In this document: in pieces, positions 8,428 to 16,396 of the stretch
Numbering within the stretch: the first letter of the stretch is position 1
Layout: every line of letters begins with the position of its first letter
Source: CAVRXQ01 sp963849105
GTDB taxonomy: Bacteria; Actinomycetota; Acidimicrobiia; Acidimicrobiales; Bog-793
Direction: 5' to 3'
Length of the DNA stretch: 64,000 nucleotides
Assembly (NCBI GenBank): GCA_963849105.1
Contig: CAWKGD010000001.1
Span: forward strand, 186,001-250,000
Position numbers and translations under genes: made by a program
The notes under the pieces: model-generated
What the model saw: only the letters and a program-made list of their open reading frames with translations
Database searches by the model: none
What the model was told of the DNA's origin: nothing

Positions 8428-9564
8428 TTAGACGCGGTTCATCGCCCACGACGAGATGTAGAGCGTGTGGTGGCGGATCGTCTGGAGCACCGTGACCGAG
8501 TACTCGCCTCCTCCGACACTGAGGGTGTCGGTGAGGAGGACCTTGGTCGACGTCGTCCCGTAGGCGGTCACCGTCACGTTCAGCCCGCCGTTGTATCCGG
8601 GGTTGCCCGAGCCGACGAGCGGGGAAGGGGCAGAAACGCCCGGTGCGAGATCCCGCCACCAGTCGAGGCGATTCTCGTTCAGCGCGCGGACGGCGGCGAT
8701 GAACGAATCAACCGCTGAGTCCTGGACGAGCAACGGGCTCGTCGTTTGCCCCCACGCCGCGTTGGGCTTGCCGTTCAGCGCGAAGCTCCCCATTGGCACC
8801 GAGTAGGTGGAAAGCGTGATCCCCTGGGCGGAAAGCGCCGGGGGGGCGGGGACCGCCGGTGGTGGGGTCACCCCGGGGTAGGTAGTGAGCGCCGAATTCG
8901 TCGAACGTGTGCCGACGATGACCGCCGACAGCACGTAGCGATCCGGTGTGTACCACAGCGCGTTCGTCGGCCAGCAGGTGACGAGTGTCAGCGAGGGATT
9001 CGGCGTGTTGTAGACGGGTGCGCCGGCAGCGACGACCGAGTGGCTCTCGACGCGGAAGTAATAGGTCTTGCACGGCGTGACGTAGAGCACCTCGTCGCCG
9101 ACCTTCAAGAGCTGGAGGTTCTCAAAGTAGCTGACATCGTGCGCGACGAGCACCGAAGTTCCGACCGATCCTGGCCATACCGAATAGGGGTTGTGGCCTA
9201 CGGCGACGTTCAGCTGGGCGTCGTTCTCGTTCTGTTCGACCGGGGCGACGACACCGAGCTTCGGGATCTCCAGGAGCCCTTGGACGAGGTGTTGTTTCGA
9301 GGAAGACGACTTGCACGAGACGAGGACGCCGCTCGAGGGTTTCACCGAGCGTGATAACGGCGCAGCGAGGTTGTTCTCCTTCAAGAACTCGCGCACGAGC
9401 GCGTGACCGACGCGGTTAGATCGCGCCGTCCAAGCCCAGGCGTAGGCCTGCCAGGCGCCGACGCCCAAGACGAGCAAAAGGCCGGCGGCGATGATCACCC
9501 GATAGCGCCACCGCTTTGGCAAACGACTAGAGAGAGCGCCGCGACGCGCATAAAGGAGTGTCAT
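8428..9564 (-). CDS. Sortase with a long C-terminal extension
   Basis: A 378-residue membrane-anchored transpeptidase. A single N-terminal membrane segment spans about residues 22-45. The sortase fold carries the His in VLVAHDVSYF (H142), the nucleophile in TLVTCWP (C197) and the Arg in TPDRYVL (R209), in the correct order and spacing. About 155 residues follow the catalytic domain: a Pro-rich linker (PGVTPPPAVPAPPA), then a beta-rich domain of unknown type. The ATG at 9564 is chosen; the frame is open to 9663, but those codons lie in a 36-bp palindrome. The gene sits between two proteins with matching PHTG sorting signals, its likely substrates. Confidence 0.85.
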   Translation of the reverse strand: MTLLYARRGALSSRLPKRWRYRVIIAAGLLLVLGVGAWQAYAWAWTARSNRVGHALVREFLKENNLAAPLSRSVKPSSGVLVSCKSSSSKQHLVQGLLEIPKLGVVAPVEQNENDAQLNVAVGHNPYSVWPGSVGTSVLVAHDVSYFENLQLLKVGDEVLYVTPCKTYYFRVESHSVVAAGAPVYNTPNPSLTLVTCWPTNALWYTPDRYVLSAVIVGTRSTNSALTTYPGVTPPPAVPAPPALSAQGITLSTYSVPMGSFALNGKPNAAWGQTTSPLLVQDSAVDSFIAAVRALNENRLDWWRDLAPGVSAPSPLVGSGNPGYNGGLNVTVTAYGTTSTKVLLTDTLSVGGGEYSVTVLQTIRHHTLYISSWAMNRV

Positions 9565-9614
9565 CTCGAACGAATCTTGCGCACCGGTGCCAGAGAGCGC
9601 GAGCGCCGCGGAGC

Positions 9615-9650
9615 GTGGGATCCCCGGTCCGATCGGACCGGGGATCCCAC
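9615..9650 (-). terminator. 36-bp perfect palindrome between the large surface protein and sortase genes
   Basis: The sequence is identical to its own reverse complement over 36 bases; the centre is GATC, flanked by GGTCC/GGACC and GGGATCCCC-type arms. It starts about 46 bases past the stop of the 816-residue surface protein (9697) and ends about 50 bases before the sortase start. It most likely terminates or attenuates transcription between substrate and enzyme. There is no U-tract on either side. Confidence 0.6.
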
Positions 9651-9696
9651 CACCCTTCTTCACTTCCGAACCGCTTCTATCAACATGCCGCCTTGA

Positions 9697-12147
9697 TTAT
9701 GCACGGCGAGTTGCCCGACGCAACCGGCGCCGGGAGCGCTCTCCGAAGCCGAGCAGACCCGCACCGAGGACGAGGACGGCGATCTCGTAGGGCCGAGAGC
9801 CCGCAAACGGCTCACCGGTGTGCGGCTTCGTCGCCTCGGGGACCGCCTTCGGCAGCGCGACCATCACCTTCAGCTTCACGTTCACCTTCACCGTGTTCGT
9901 GTTGCACGTCGTCGCCGAGCAGCTTGGCGTGCCCTTGTTCGAGAACAGGGCGACGTTCGGGATCACCTGACCATTGGTGTCGTTCTTGTTCACGGTGACC
10001 TTGAAGGACACCGTCGCGGACGTACCAGCATTGATGGTCAGCCCTGTCCATGAGACGACGTTCCCGCTCTCCGTCGCCGTGCAACCAGTGTCGCCGTGGC
10101 AGCTAGCCGATCCCGCCACGTAGGTGGTGTCTGTCGGAACGCGGTCGGTCACGTTTACTCCGGTCGCCGCTGCGGTGCCGGAGTTCGTCAGCTTCACGAG
10201 GTACTCGACGACAGAGCCCAGCTTGACAATCGAACCGGGCTTCGGAATGGAGTCCTTCGTCGCCGTCAACTTCGGGCTGCCCTTCGGTGGTGCCGGTGGC
10301 AGGGTCACGCTGAAGCATTCGGTCGAGTCCGGCGTGCCCGACAAGTTGTCCGACGAACCGTTGTAGTTCGTGTCGCCGCTGTAGACCGCCGAGAAGCAGT
10401 AGCTTCCGGCAGCGGTCGGCGTGTATGCGGGAGACGTCGCGGTGTTCGTATCTCCAGAGCCCGCACCGAGCGTTACCGGGTTTGTGCCCGCAACCAAGTT
10501 GGCGGAGTCCGCCGCGCACGTGCCGGTCTGAGCCGTCGCCGACGAGACCAGACAGAGGTAGAACGAGACGGTCCCCGTCGGTGTCGGCAGCCCGGTACCC
10601 GGGGTCGGACCGCTGACCGTCGCTGTGTCGGTTACGGTGGCCCCCGAGCCGAGCGTGACGCTGCTCGTCGAAGCGGTCGTCTCCGTGGTCGTGCTGGCGG
10701 GACTCACGACGAGCGTTTCGTCGCCACACGTGCTGAGCGCCGACATGTTGCTCGAGTCACCGGAGTAGAACGCCTGCCAGTAGTAAGTGCCTGCCTGGTT
10801 GAAGGTGACCGACGCCGAGTTCGGCACGACGCCTTTGGTCACCGTGACGACAGCCGGCTGTCCGCTGATCTGGGTCGTCGCCGCGGTCGAGCAGTTGCTG
10901 TTCGTGTAGACGGTGTAGGTCACGGTCCCGCCGGCGTTGGCGGTCGCGCCGGAAAGCGTCGCCGTGTCGTTGACCGATTGGCCGATGTTGATCGAGCCTG
11001 ACGAGAGCGCAGTCGTGATCGAAGGCCCTGCCTTGTTCACGACGAGCGTTTCGGTGGAACAGCCCGAGATCGCCCCGGCGTTGTTGCTGTCACCGGAGTA
11101 GAACGCCTGCCAGTAGTAAGTGCCTGCCTGGTTGAAGGTGACCGACGCCGAGTTCGGCACGACGCCTCCGGTCACCGTGACGACAGGCGGCTGTCCGCTG
11201 ATCTGGGTCGTCGCCGCGGTCGAGCAGTTGCTGTTCGTGTAGACGGTGTAGGTCACCGTCCCGCCCGCGTTCGAGCTCGCCCCACTAAGTGTCGCCGTGT
11301 CGTGGACGGAGCCACCTATGGCGATGGATGAACCGGGCGAGAGCGCAGTCGTGATCGAAGGCCCTGCCTTGTTCACGACGAGCGTTTCGGTGGAACAGCC
11401 CGAGATCGCCCCGGCGTTGTTGCTGTCACCGGAGTAGAACGCCTGCCAGTAGTAAGTGCCTGCCTGGTTGAAGGTGACCGACGCCGAGTTCGGCACGACG
11501 CCTCCGGTCACCGTGACGACAGGCGGCTGTCCGCTGATCTGGGTCGTCGCCGCGGTCGAGCAGTTGCTGTTCGTGTAGACGGTGTAGGTCACCGTCCCGC
11601 CGGCGTTGGCGGTCGCGCCGGAAAGCGTCGCCGTGTCGTTGACCGATTGGCCGATGTTGATCGAGCCTGACGAGAGCGCAGTCGTGATCGAAGGCCCTGC
11701 CTTGTTCACGACGAGCGTTTCGGTGGAACACGTGCTGACCGTCGCGTAGTCGTCGCTGTCGCCGGAGTAGGACGCCTGCCAGTAGTAAGTGCCTGCTTGG
11801 TTGAAGGTCACCGACGCCGAGTTCGGCACGACGCCTTTGGTCACCGTGACCGCAGCCGGCTGTCCGCTGATCTGGGACGTCGCCTTCGTCGAGCAGTTGC
11901 TGTTCGTGTAGACGGTGTAGGTCACCGTCCCGCCCACGTTCGAGCTCGCCCCACTAAGCGTCGCCGTGTCGTGGACGGACGTTCCGACCGTGATGGGAGA
12001 ACTTGGCGATAGCGCGGTCGCGATCGAAGGGGAACAGCAAGCGCCAGATGTCGCCGCGTTCACGGCGAGAACCACGATCACAGCGAGCACGCTCGCTGTC
12101 GAAAACGTGACGATCGTTCTCCGGAACCTACGAACGAGATCCTTCAT
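9697..12147 (-). CDS. Large sortase-anchored surface protein with four near-identical Ig-like repeats
   Basis: An 816-residue exported protein. The N terminus MKDLVRRFRR precedes a signal peptide (to about residue 36). Four Ig-like repeats of 111-113 residues (about 39-485) each contain GGTVTYTVYTNSNCST and ASVTFNQAGTYYWQAFYSGD and carry two conserved Cys, which could form a disulfide. A divergent Ig-like domain (about 486-632) follows, then a DUF11-type domain with YLVKLTNSGTAAATGVNVTD. The C terminus has KPHTGEP, a hydrophobic segment and an Arg-rich tail. The architecture fits a cell-wall-linked adhesin or stalk protein whose length can vary by recombination. The sortase is directly downstream. 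Confidence 0.88.
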   Translation of the reverse strand: MKDLVRRFRRTIVTFSTASVLAVIVVLAVNAATSGACCSPSIATALSPSSPITVGTSVHDTATLSGASSNVGGTVTYTVYTNSNCSTKATSQISGQPAAVTVTKGVVPNSASVTFNQAGTYYWQASYSGDSDDYATVSTCSTETLVVNKAGPSITTALSSGSINIGQSVNDTATLSGATANAGGTVTYTVYTNSNCSTAATTQISGQPPVVTVTGGVVPNSASVTFNQAGTYYWQAFYSGDSNNAGAISGCSTETLVVNKAGPSITTALSPGSSIAIGGSVHDTATLSGASSNAGGTVTYTVYTNSNCSTAATTQISGQPPVVTVTGGVVPNSASVTFNQAGTYYWQAFYSGDSNNAGAISGCSTETLVVNKAGPSITTALSSGSINIGQSVNDTATLSGATANAGGTVTYTVYTNSNCSTAATTQISGQPAVVTVTKGVVPNSASVTFNQAGTYYWQAFYSGDSSNMSALSTCGDETLVVSPASTTTETTASTSSVTLGSGATVTDTATVSGPTPGTGLPTPTGTVSFYLCLVSSATAQTGTCAADSANLVAGTNPVTLGAGSGDTNTATSPAYTPTAAGSYCFSAVYSGDTNYNGSSDNLSGTPDSTECFSVTLPPAPPKGSPKLTATKDSIPKPGSIVKLGSVVEYLVKLTNSGTAAATGVNVTDRVPTDTTYVAGSASCHGDTGCTATESGNVVSWTGLTINAGTSATVSFKVTVNKNDTNGQVIPNVALFSNKGTPSCSATTCNTNTVKVNVKLKVMVALPKAVPEATKPHTGEPFAGSRPYEIAVLVLGAGLLGFGERSRRRLRRATRRA
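10693..12033 (-). repeat. Four tandem in-frame DNA repeats of about 333-339 bp
   Basis: These encode the Ig-like modules of the surface protein. Units 2 and 4 share the SSGSINIGQSVNDT opening, while units 1 and 3 share an SVHDTATLSGASSN type. Long stretches, for example around 11041-11230 and 11377-11566, look identical at base level. The alternation suggests duplication of a two-unit block. Such repeats allow copy-number change and are prone to assembly collapse. Confidence 0.85.
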
Positions 12148-12262
12148 GGCTTAACACGACCCTTTCGCACACTTGCTGGATACGAGAAGCGTCGGTTTCG
12201 CCACTCCCTCCACCGCTCAACGAGGCGACCAGATGGTCAAGCGGTTTCAACGGGACGCACCA
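12148..12262 (-). ncRNA. Candidate structured 5' leader of the 9697-12147 surface protein gene (copy B)
   Basis: This is the partner of the leader at 7880-8000. A stem forms between 12212-12217 and 12240-12245, with an inner GACC/GGTC hairpin at 12227-12238. An outer 5-bp pairing, 12189-12193 with 12254-12258, is perfect here but only partial in copy A. The loop region GGCGAAACC (minus strand) and the purine-rich GGTGGAGGGA are conserved in both. Confidence 0.5.
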
Positions 12263-12460
12263 CACTTGCTCAGCACACGCCGACGAATTGTCGACACGTT
12301 CAAAGCGCCCTGTTTCTCTTGCTTTAATTGGAGGCGCCTCCCGGCACGTCGTCGAACTGTTGCTTGATCACTTGCTACAAGACAAACAGTAATGACGCGA
12401 CCGTCGAGCTTCGATGGCGTGAACGAATCAGATTTTGCAAGTCTCGTGGACTGTTAGTGA

Positions 12461-12515
12461 TGCACTAAACACGATGAGTAGTGTTTGTGGTGCGTCGAAC
12501 ACGGCGAGTAGTGGG
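12461..12515. repeat. Pair of AACACGNNGAGTAGTG repeats about 321 bp upstream of the large surface protein start
   Basis: Copies begin near 12463 and 12493, 30 bp apart, and share the AACACG-N2-AGTAGTG core with each other and with the two copies at 8191-8229. The spacing differs from the other locus by 11 bp, about one helical turn. Probable operator or promoter element shared by both surface-protein genes. Confidence 0.5.
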
Positions 12516-12798
12516 CAATGATCAACGATGAATCGCGTCGCATCGTGTTCGCGCGGCGGTGTGACGGATGAACTCGTGTGCAAATGTCCGGACGGGATCG
12601 ACGAATAGAAGATGAGGATCGCACCCAGATGGACCGAACTAAGTCCGGAAACCGATGACGGGGGCCTGGTCGGTCAGATAGGGGCGGGATGCGGTCCGGT
12701 GCGCTTCTTCGAGACGACGTGGTGCTTGGTGCGCGACCATCTTGTGGACGGAATGTGTCCGTGGTCGCCGGACGTGCGAACGGGTCCCCCGAACCCCT

Positions 12799-12871
12799 TG
12801 GCGGGTAGTTCAATCGGCAGAACGCCTGACTTTGGATCAGGAGGTTGGAGGTTCGAGCCCTCCCCCGCCAG
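12799..12871 (+). tRNA. tRNA-Gln (TTG)
   Basis: The cloverleaf is complete: acceptor TGGCGGG/CCCGCCA, anticodon stem CCTGA/TCAGG with loop CTTTGGA (anticodon TTG), and T-loop GTTCGAG. The discriminator is G and the 3' CCA is not encoded. Confidence 0.95.
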
Positions 12872-13090
12872 CTTTGAGGTGTAAGAGTCCGGACCGCATC
12901 TACGCCGCCAACGTTGATCTCGCCTCGAAGGTTGGTTGCGAACCCGGCTGTCTGAAGTCGGGCACATGGTCGCATGACGGCGAATTGAGAAAGCCCTTCT
13001 TAGGACGATTGGCGTCCCGCCATCCAGTGTCGCTCCAATATGTTTGGGAAGCACGGCCGTGGCACGTCGTGAGGTTCGCGGAGGGTTCCT

Positions 13091-14071
13091 GTGAGCATCG
13101 TCGATAGACGGGACGGATCGATCGATATCGCGGTCTCGGTTCGCGATCTCATGAAGGCTTACGAAGGCATACCGGCGGTGCGGGGCGTCGATTTCGACAT
13201 ATATAGGGGTGAGATCTTCGCCCTTCTCGGTCCGAACGGCGCCGGAAAGACGACGACGGTCGAGATCCTCGAGGGTTATCGCAGTCGCGACCAGGGCGAG
13301 GTCTCCGTTTTGGGTTTCGACCCCGGAAAGCATGCAGACCGGATCCGCCCGCTCATCGGGATTGTCCTGCAGTCGACGGGGGTCGACCGCTACCTGACCG
13401 TCAAAGAAACGGTCGCGATGTATGCGAGTTTTTATCCCCATCCTCGACCGGTCGACGAGGTGATCTCCCTCGTCGGACTGGACGAAAAACGAGACGCCCG
13501 TGTGCTCAAGCTCTCAGGGGGACAGCAGCGCCGTCTCGACGTCGCCATCGCGCTCGCCGGGGATCCGGACCTTTTGTTCCTCGACGAGCCGACGACGGGA
13601 TTTGATCCCTCAGCGCGCCGCGAAGCGTGGGAGATCGTGAAGCACCTTTCGCAGCTCGGAAAGACCGTCCTCCTCACGACTCACTACATGGATGAGGCGC
13701 AGTACCTCGCTGATCGGGTTGCGGTGATCGCGTCGGGGAGGATTGTCGCGACGGGGACGCCGCAGACGATCGGCGGTCGTGACTCGAGCCGCCAAACACT
13801 GCGCTTCCGATTTGGCGACAGCGCCGGGCTTCCCGCTTCGTTTGGAGCACGATCCCTCGGCGACGGCGTGCTCGAGATCGAACCCGTCGATTTCACGAAA
13901 ACGATCCACGAATTGACCGGCTGGGCTATCGATAACGGCGTCGCGCTCGAGACGCTGGACATCGTGCGCCCGAGCCTCGAAGACATCTACCTCGAGCTCA
14001 CCGGCGCGGTGGCGGCGACAGAGACACCGCCGATTGCGCGCACTTCGAGGCGTGAAAGGAGGCGGCGATGA
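13091..14071 (+). CDS. ABC-2 type exporter, ATP-binding protein (DrrA-like)
   Basis: A 326-residue cytoplasmic ATPase. It has Walker A GPNGAGKTT (about residues 48-56), signature LSGGQQRR (about 139-146), Walker B LLFLDEPTTG and the H-loop TTHYMDEA. The GTG at 13091 is preceded by GGAGG at a good distance. The C-terminal 90 residues resemble the regulatory tail of DrrA/CcmA-type multidrug exporter ATPases. It overlaps the permease gene by ATGA, so the two form one transporter. The substrate is unknown. Confidence 0.9.
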   Translation: MSIVDRRDGSIDIAVSVRDLMKAYEGIPAVRGVDFDIYRGEIFALLGPNGAGKTTTVEILEGYRSRDQGEVSVLGFDPGKHADRIRPLIGIVLQSTGVDRYLTVKETVAMYASFYPHPRPVDEVISLVGLDEKRDARVLKLSGGQQRRLDVAIALAGDPDLLFLDEPTTGFDPSARREAWEIVKHLSQLGKTVLLTTHYMDEAQYLADRVAVIASGRIVATGTPQTIGGRDSSRQTLRFRFGDSAGLPASFGARSLGDGVLEIEPVDFTKTIHELTGWAIDNGVALETLDIVRPSLEDIYLELTGAVAATETPPIARTSRRERRRR

Positions 14072-14832
14072 AAGGAGTACGCCTTTTTGCCTCGCAGGTC
14101 GGCTACATGAACAAGTCGTTCTGGCGAAACCCCGCAGCTGCCTTTTTCACTTTCGCATTCCCGTTGATGTTCCTCGTCATCTTCACGGCGTTGTTGCACT
14201 TCAAGGTGCACCTCGCCAACAGAACGGTGAGCGCCGGGACGTACTACGTCGCGGCGATGGCAGCGTTTGCCGTGATCACTGCTTGCTACACGAATATTGC
14301 GACATACATGACCTTCCAGCGCGATCTCGGCGTCTTGAAACGGACGAGGGGCACGCCGTTGCCGAGCGGCTACTACCTCGGCGCGAAGGTTGTGCACGCG
14401 TTGTTGATCGCCATCTTGCTCGTCGTCATCACGGCTGCATTCGGTCGCGTCTTCTACCAAGCCGACATCCCGACCGGTATGACGCTGTTGCGATTCCTCG
14501 TCATGCTCGTTGTCGGAGCGGCGGCCTTCTCGGCGCTCGCTCTCGCCATCACGAGCGTCGTCCCGAACGCGGACGCCGCGCCGGCGGTGATCAACGCGTC
14601 GATCCTCCCGCTGCTCTTTTTGTCAGGGATCTTCGTCCCGCTCGGCAGCAACGCGCCCTCATGGATTCACTGGGTGGCGAAGATCTTCCCCGTATGGCAC
14701 TTCGCCGGCGCAATGCAGGCCGGATTCTTGGGGACGTCATTTGACTGGACGGACGTGCTGATCGTCGCCGCTTGGGGCTTAGCCGGGCTTGTCTTCGCGA
14801 TTCGCCGCTTCACGTGGGAACCTCGCACCTGA
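14068..14832 (+). CDS. ABC-2 type exporter, permease protein
   Basis: A 254-residue protein with about six membrane segments, including FFTFAFPLMFLVIFTALLHF near the N terminus and LLFLSGIFVPLG in the second half. It shows the ABC-2 permease features, including the RGTPLPSGYYLGAK region after membrane helix 2. It is translationally coupled to the ATPase gene at 13091. The pair probably exports a small hydrophobic compound or lipid-linked product; this is inference from the family. Confidence 0.88.
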   Translation: MKGVRLFASQVGYMNKSFWRNPAAAFFTFAFPLMFLVIFTALLHFKVHLANRTVSAGTYYVAAMAAFAVITACYTNIATYMTFQRDLGVLKRTRGTPLPSGYYLGAKVVHALLIAILLVVITAAFGRVFYQADIPTGMTLLRFLVMLVVGAAAFSALALAITSVVPNADAAPAVINASILPLLFLSGIFVPLGSNAPSWIHWVAKIFPVWHFAGAMQAGFLGTSFDWTDVLIVAAWGLAGLVFAIRRFTWEPRT

Positions 14833-14866
14833 CTGCGACCGCGACAGCTGACGACAAAAGGACGCG

Positions 14867-15718
14867 ATGCGACTACTGCGGGTTGGGCCCCTTGGGCACG
14901 AGCGGCTCTGTGGGTTCGACGAGCTCGGTGAAGTCCGCGACCTTTCGTCGCTCGGCGGCTACATCGACGCAGCATTCTTGACAACTGGCGGGCTCGAAGA
15001 CGCGCGCAACCTCCTCGCTGAGACGACGTTGCCGAAGGTTGCAATCGAAGGGGAGCGGATCGGCCCGCCGATCGATCGTCCGGGCAAGATCGTCTGTGTC
15101 GGAGTGAACTACCGCGCGCACGCCGAGGAGACCCGGGCGCGCGAACCGAAGGAACCGATCCTTTTTTTGAAGGCGTCGAACGCGATCATCGGTCCGAACG
15201 ACGACATCATGATCCCTCGGCACTCGACAAAAACCGACTGGGAGGTCGAACTTGCGGTCGTGATCGGCGCTCAGGCGCGCTATCTTGAGTCGCCGGCGGA
15301 GTCGGCATCGGTGATCGCCGGCTATTCGATCTCCAACGACGTGTCCGAACGCGAGTTCCAGATCGAGCGCGGCGGACAGTGGACGAAAGGGAAGAGCTGT
15401 GAGACGTTCAACCCCTTCGGGCCCTTCCTCGTCACCAAGGACGAGGTGCCTGACCCCCAGTTGATCCGACTTCGGCTCGCGGTGAACGGCATCGAGCGTC
15501 AGAACGCGTCGACCGCGGACATGATCTTCCCGGTCGATCACCTCATCTGGTACATCAGCCAGTTCATGGTGCTTGAGCCGGGCGACATCGTCAACACCGG
15601 AACTCCGGCAGGTGTCGCGCTCGGCAACCCCGAGGAGCCCTACCTGAAGGCGGGTGACATCGTCGAGCTCGAGGCGGAGGGCCTCGGCGGCCACCGCTGC
15701 CGCGTCGTTCAAGCGTGA
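14867..15718 (+). CDS. Fumarylacetoacetate hydrolase (FAH) family protein
   Basis: A 283-residue protein with the FAH domain from about residue 65. It has VCVGVNYRAHAEE, PILFLKASNAIIGPND, the metal-binding DWEVELAVVIG (E, E, D ligands), GYSISNDVSEREFQ and NTGTPAGVALG. The family includes hydrolases and decarboxylases of beta-keto acids in aromatic degradation, and oxaloacetate decarboxylases; which reaction applies cannot be told. The ATG at 14867 has AAAGGA just upstream. It follows the ABC exporter by 34 bases but need not be functionally linked. Confidence 0.88.
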   Translation: MRLLRVGPLGHERLCGFDELGEVRDLSSLGGYIDAAFLTTGGLEDARNLLAETTLPKVAIEGERIGPPIDRPGKIVCVGVNYRAHAEETRAREPKEPILFLKASNAIIGPNDDIMIPRHSTKTDWEVELAVVIGAQARYLESPAESASVIAGYSISNDVSEREFQIERGGQWTKGKSCETFNPFGPFLVTKDEVPDPQLIRLRLAVNGIERQNASTADMIFPVDHLIWYISQFMVLEPGDIVNTGTPAGVALGNPEEPYLKAGDIVELEAEGLGGHRCRVVQA

Positions 15719-15799
15719 GCACATATACCGCGCGACGCGCGGCCTCCTAACGCCGCAGCGAGCCAGTTGACGCGATGACCAGCATCGCGCCGGTGAGTC

Positions 15800-15904
15800 T
15801 CAGGACGACTTCGTGGCCTGCTTCGATTTCTTTGCGGCGCGCTTTTCCTTGAGCGAGCGCCCCGGTTTCTTGGTGTTTGTCTGTTTCGGCGACTTGTCCC
15901 CCAT
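15800..15904 (-). CDS. Small basic conserved protein (MGDKSPK-type)
   Basis: A 34-residue Lys-rich peptide that begins MGDKSPKQTNTKKPGRSL, continues KEKRAAKKSKQ and ends KSS. Very small basic proteins with the MGDKSPK start and an SLKEKRAAKK stretch recur in Actinobacteria, though their function is unknown to me. A strong ribosome-binding site (AGGGGG, five bases before the ATG) supports translation. A role in nucleic-acid or ribosome binding is only a guess from charge. Confidence 0.7.
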   Translation of the reverse strand: MGDKSPKQTNTKKPGRSLKEKRAAKKSKQATKSS

Positions 15905-15984
15905 GGATCCCCCTCGTGGTCAATCGCGACCCCGCGATTCTCGCGTACGCCGCACCGCGCTGCGCGTTCGCTCGCGAATCCCGA

Positions 15985-16191
15985 TCAGATCGCTCGTATG
16001 TAGACCAGGATGCCGAGCAGCAGGATGACAGTTCCCGCGACCGGGACAAGCGCCGCCCGCGTGGCGCGGGTGGCAAGCCGGATCCCGCCGACGATCGCAA
16101 GCAGCGCGCCGATGACGATGGCGACGATCCCCGCCACATGGTGCTTATCGATGTGCGCCAGCACCACGGCGAGCGATCGGGGTTCGAACAT
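15985..16191 (-). CDS. Small two-helix membrane protein of unknown function
   Basis: A 68-residue protein with two hydrophobic helices, GIVAIVIGALLAIVGGIRLA (about residues 21-40) and LVPVAGTVILLLGILVYI (about 48-65). The N terminus (MFEPRSLAVVLAHIDKHH) is probably cytoplasmic. AGGGAGGA directly upstream of the ATG is a strong ribosome-binding site. It lies 80 bases upstream of the small basic protein gene on the same strand, so the two may be cotranscribed. Confidence 0.65.
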   Translation of the reverse strand: MFEPRSLAVVLAHIDKHHVAGIVAIVIGALLAIVGGIRLATRATRAALVPVAGTVILLLGILVYIRAI

Positions 16192-16396
16192 GAGTCCTCC
16201 CTGTCATCGGAGCGGCGGCACGACAGTAGCGAGTCGGCGCGGCCGCGATCTGAGTGCATCGGATGCGGTCGAGGTCCGTGAGACGATCGGGCGTAACGGA
16301 AGGTCTTTACCTCGACGATGACGCAGCTCCGCCTACGATCCCCCCGGCCGATGGCGGCTCGATCCTGCTGAATCCGACCGAGCGAAGGGACCCCCC

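Larger units (their letters stand above)
12148..12798. other. 651-bp intergenic region upstream of the large surface protein gene
   Basis: It contains the leader copy B (12148-12262), weaker similarity to leader A up to about 12345, and two direct repeats near 12461-12515. No convincing coding sequence is seen; possible reading frames here lack a ribosome-binding site and family features. It ends at tRNA-Gln. Confidence 0.65.

Noticed and set aside
9565..9663. Sortase N-terminal extension from an ATG at 9663
   Set aside because: Those codons fall in the 36-bp palindrome and give a GPIGPGIP-type stretch; no family support.
10693..12033. CRISPR-like or satellite array
   Set aside because: The repeats are 333-339 bp, in frame and encode Ig-like protein modules; no short repeats with unique spacers.
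4979..12871. Genomic island inserted at tRNA-Gln
   Set aside because: No integrase, no IS element and no copy of the tRNA 3' end at the far side; the surface region merely abuts the tRNA.
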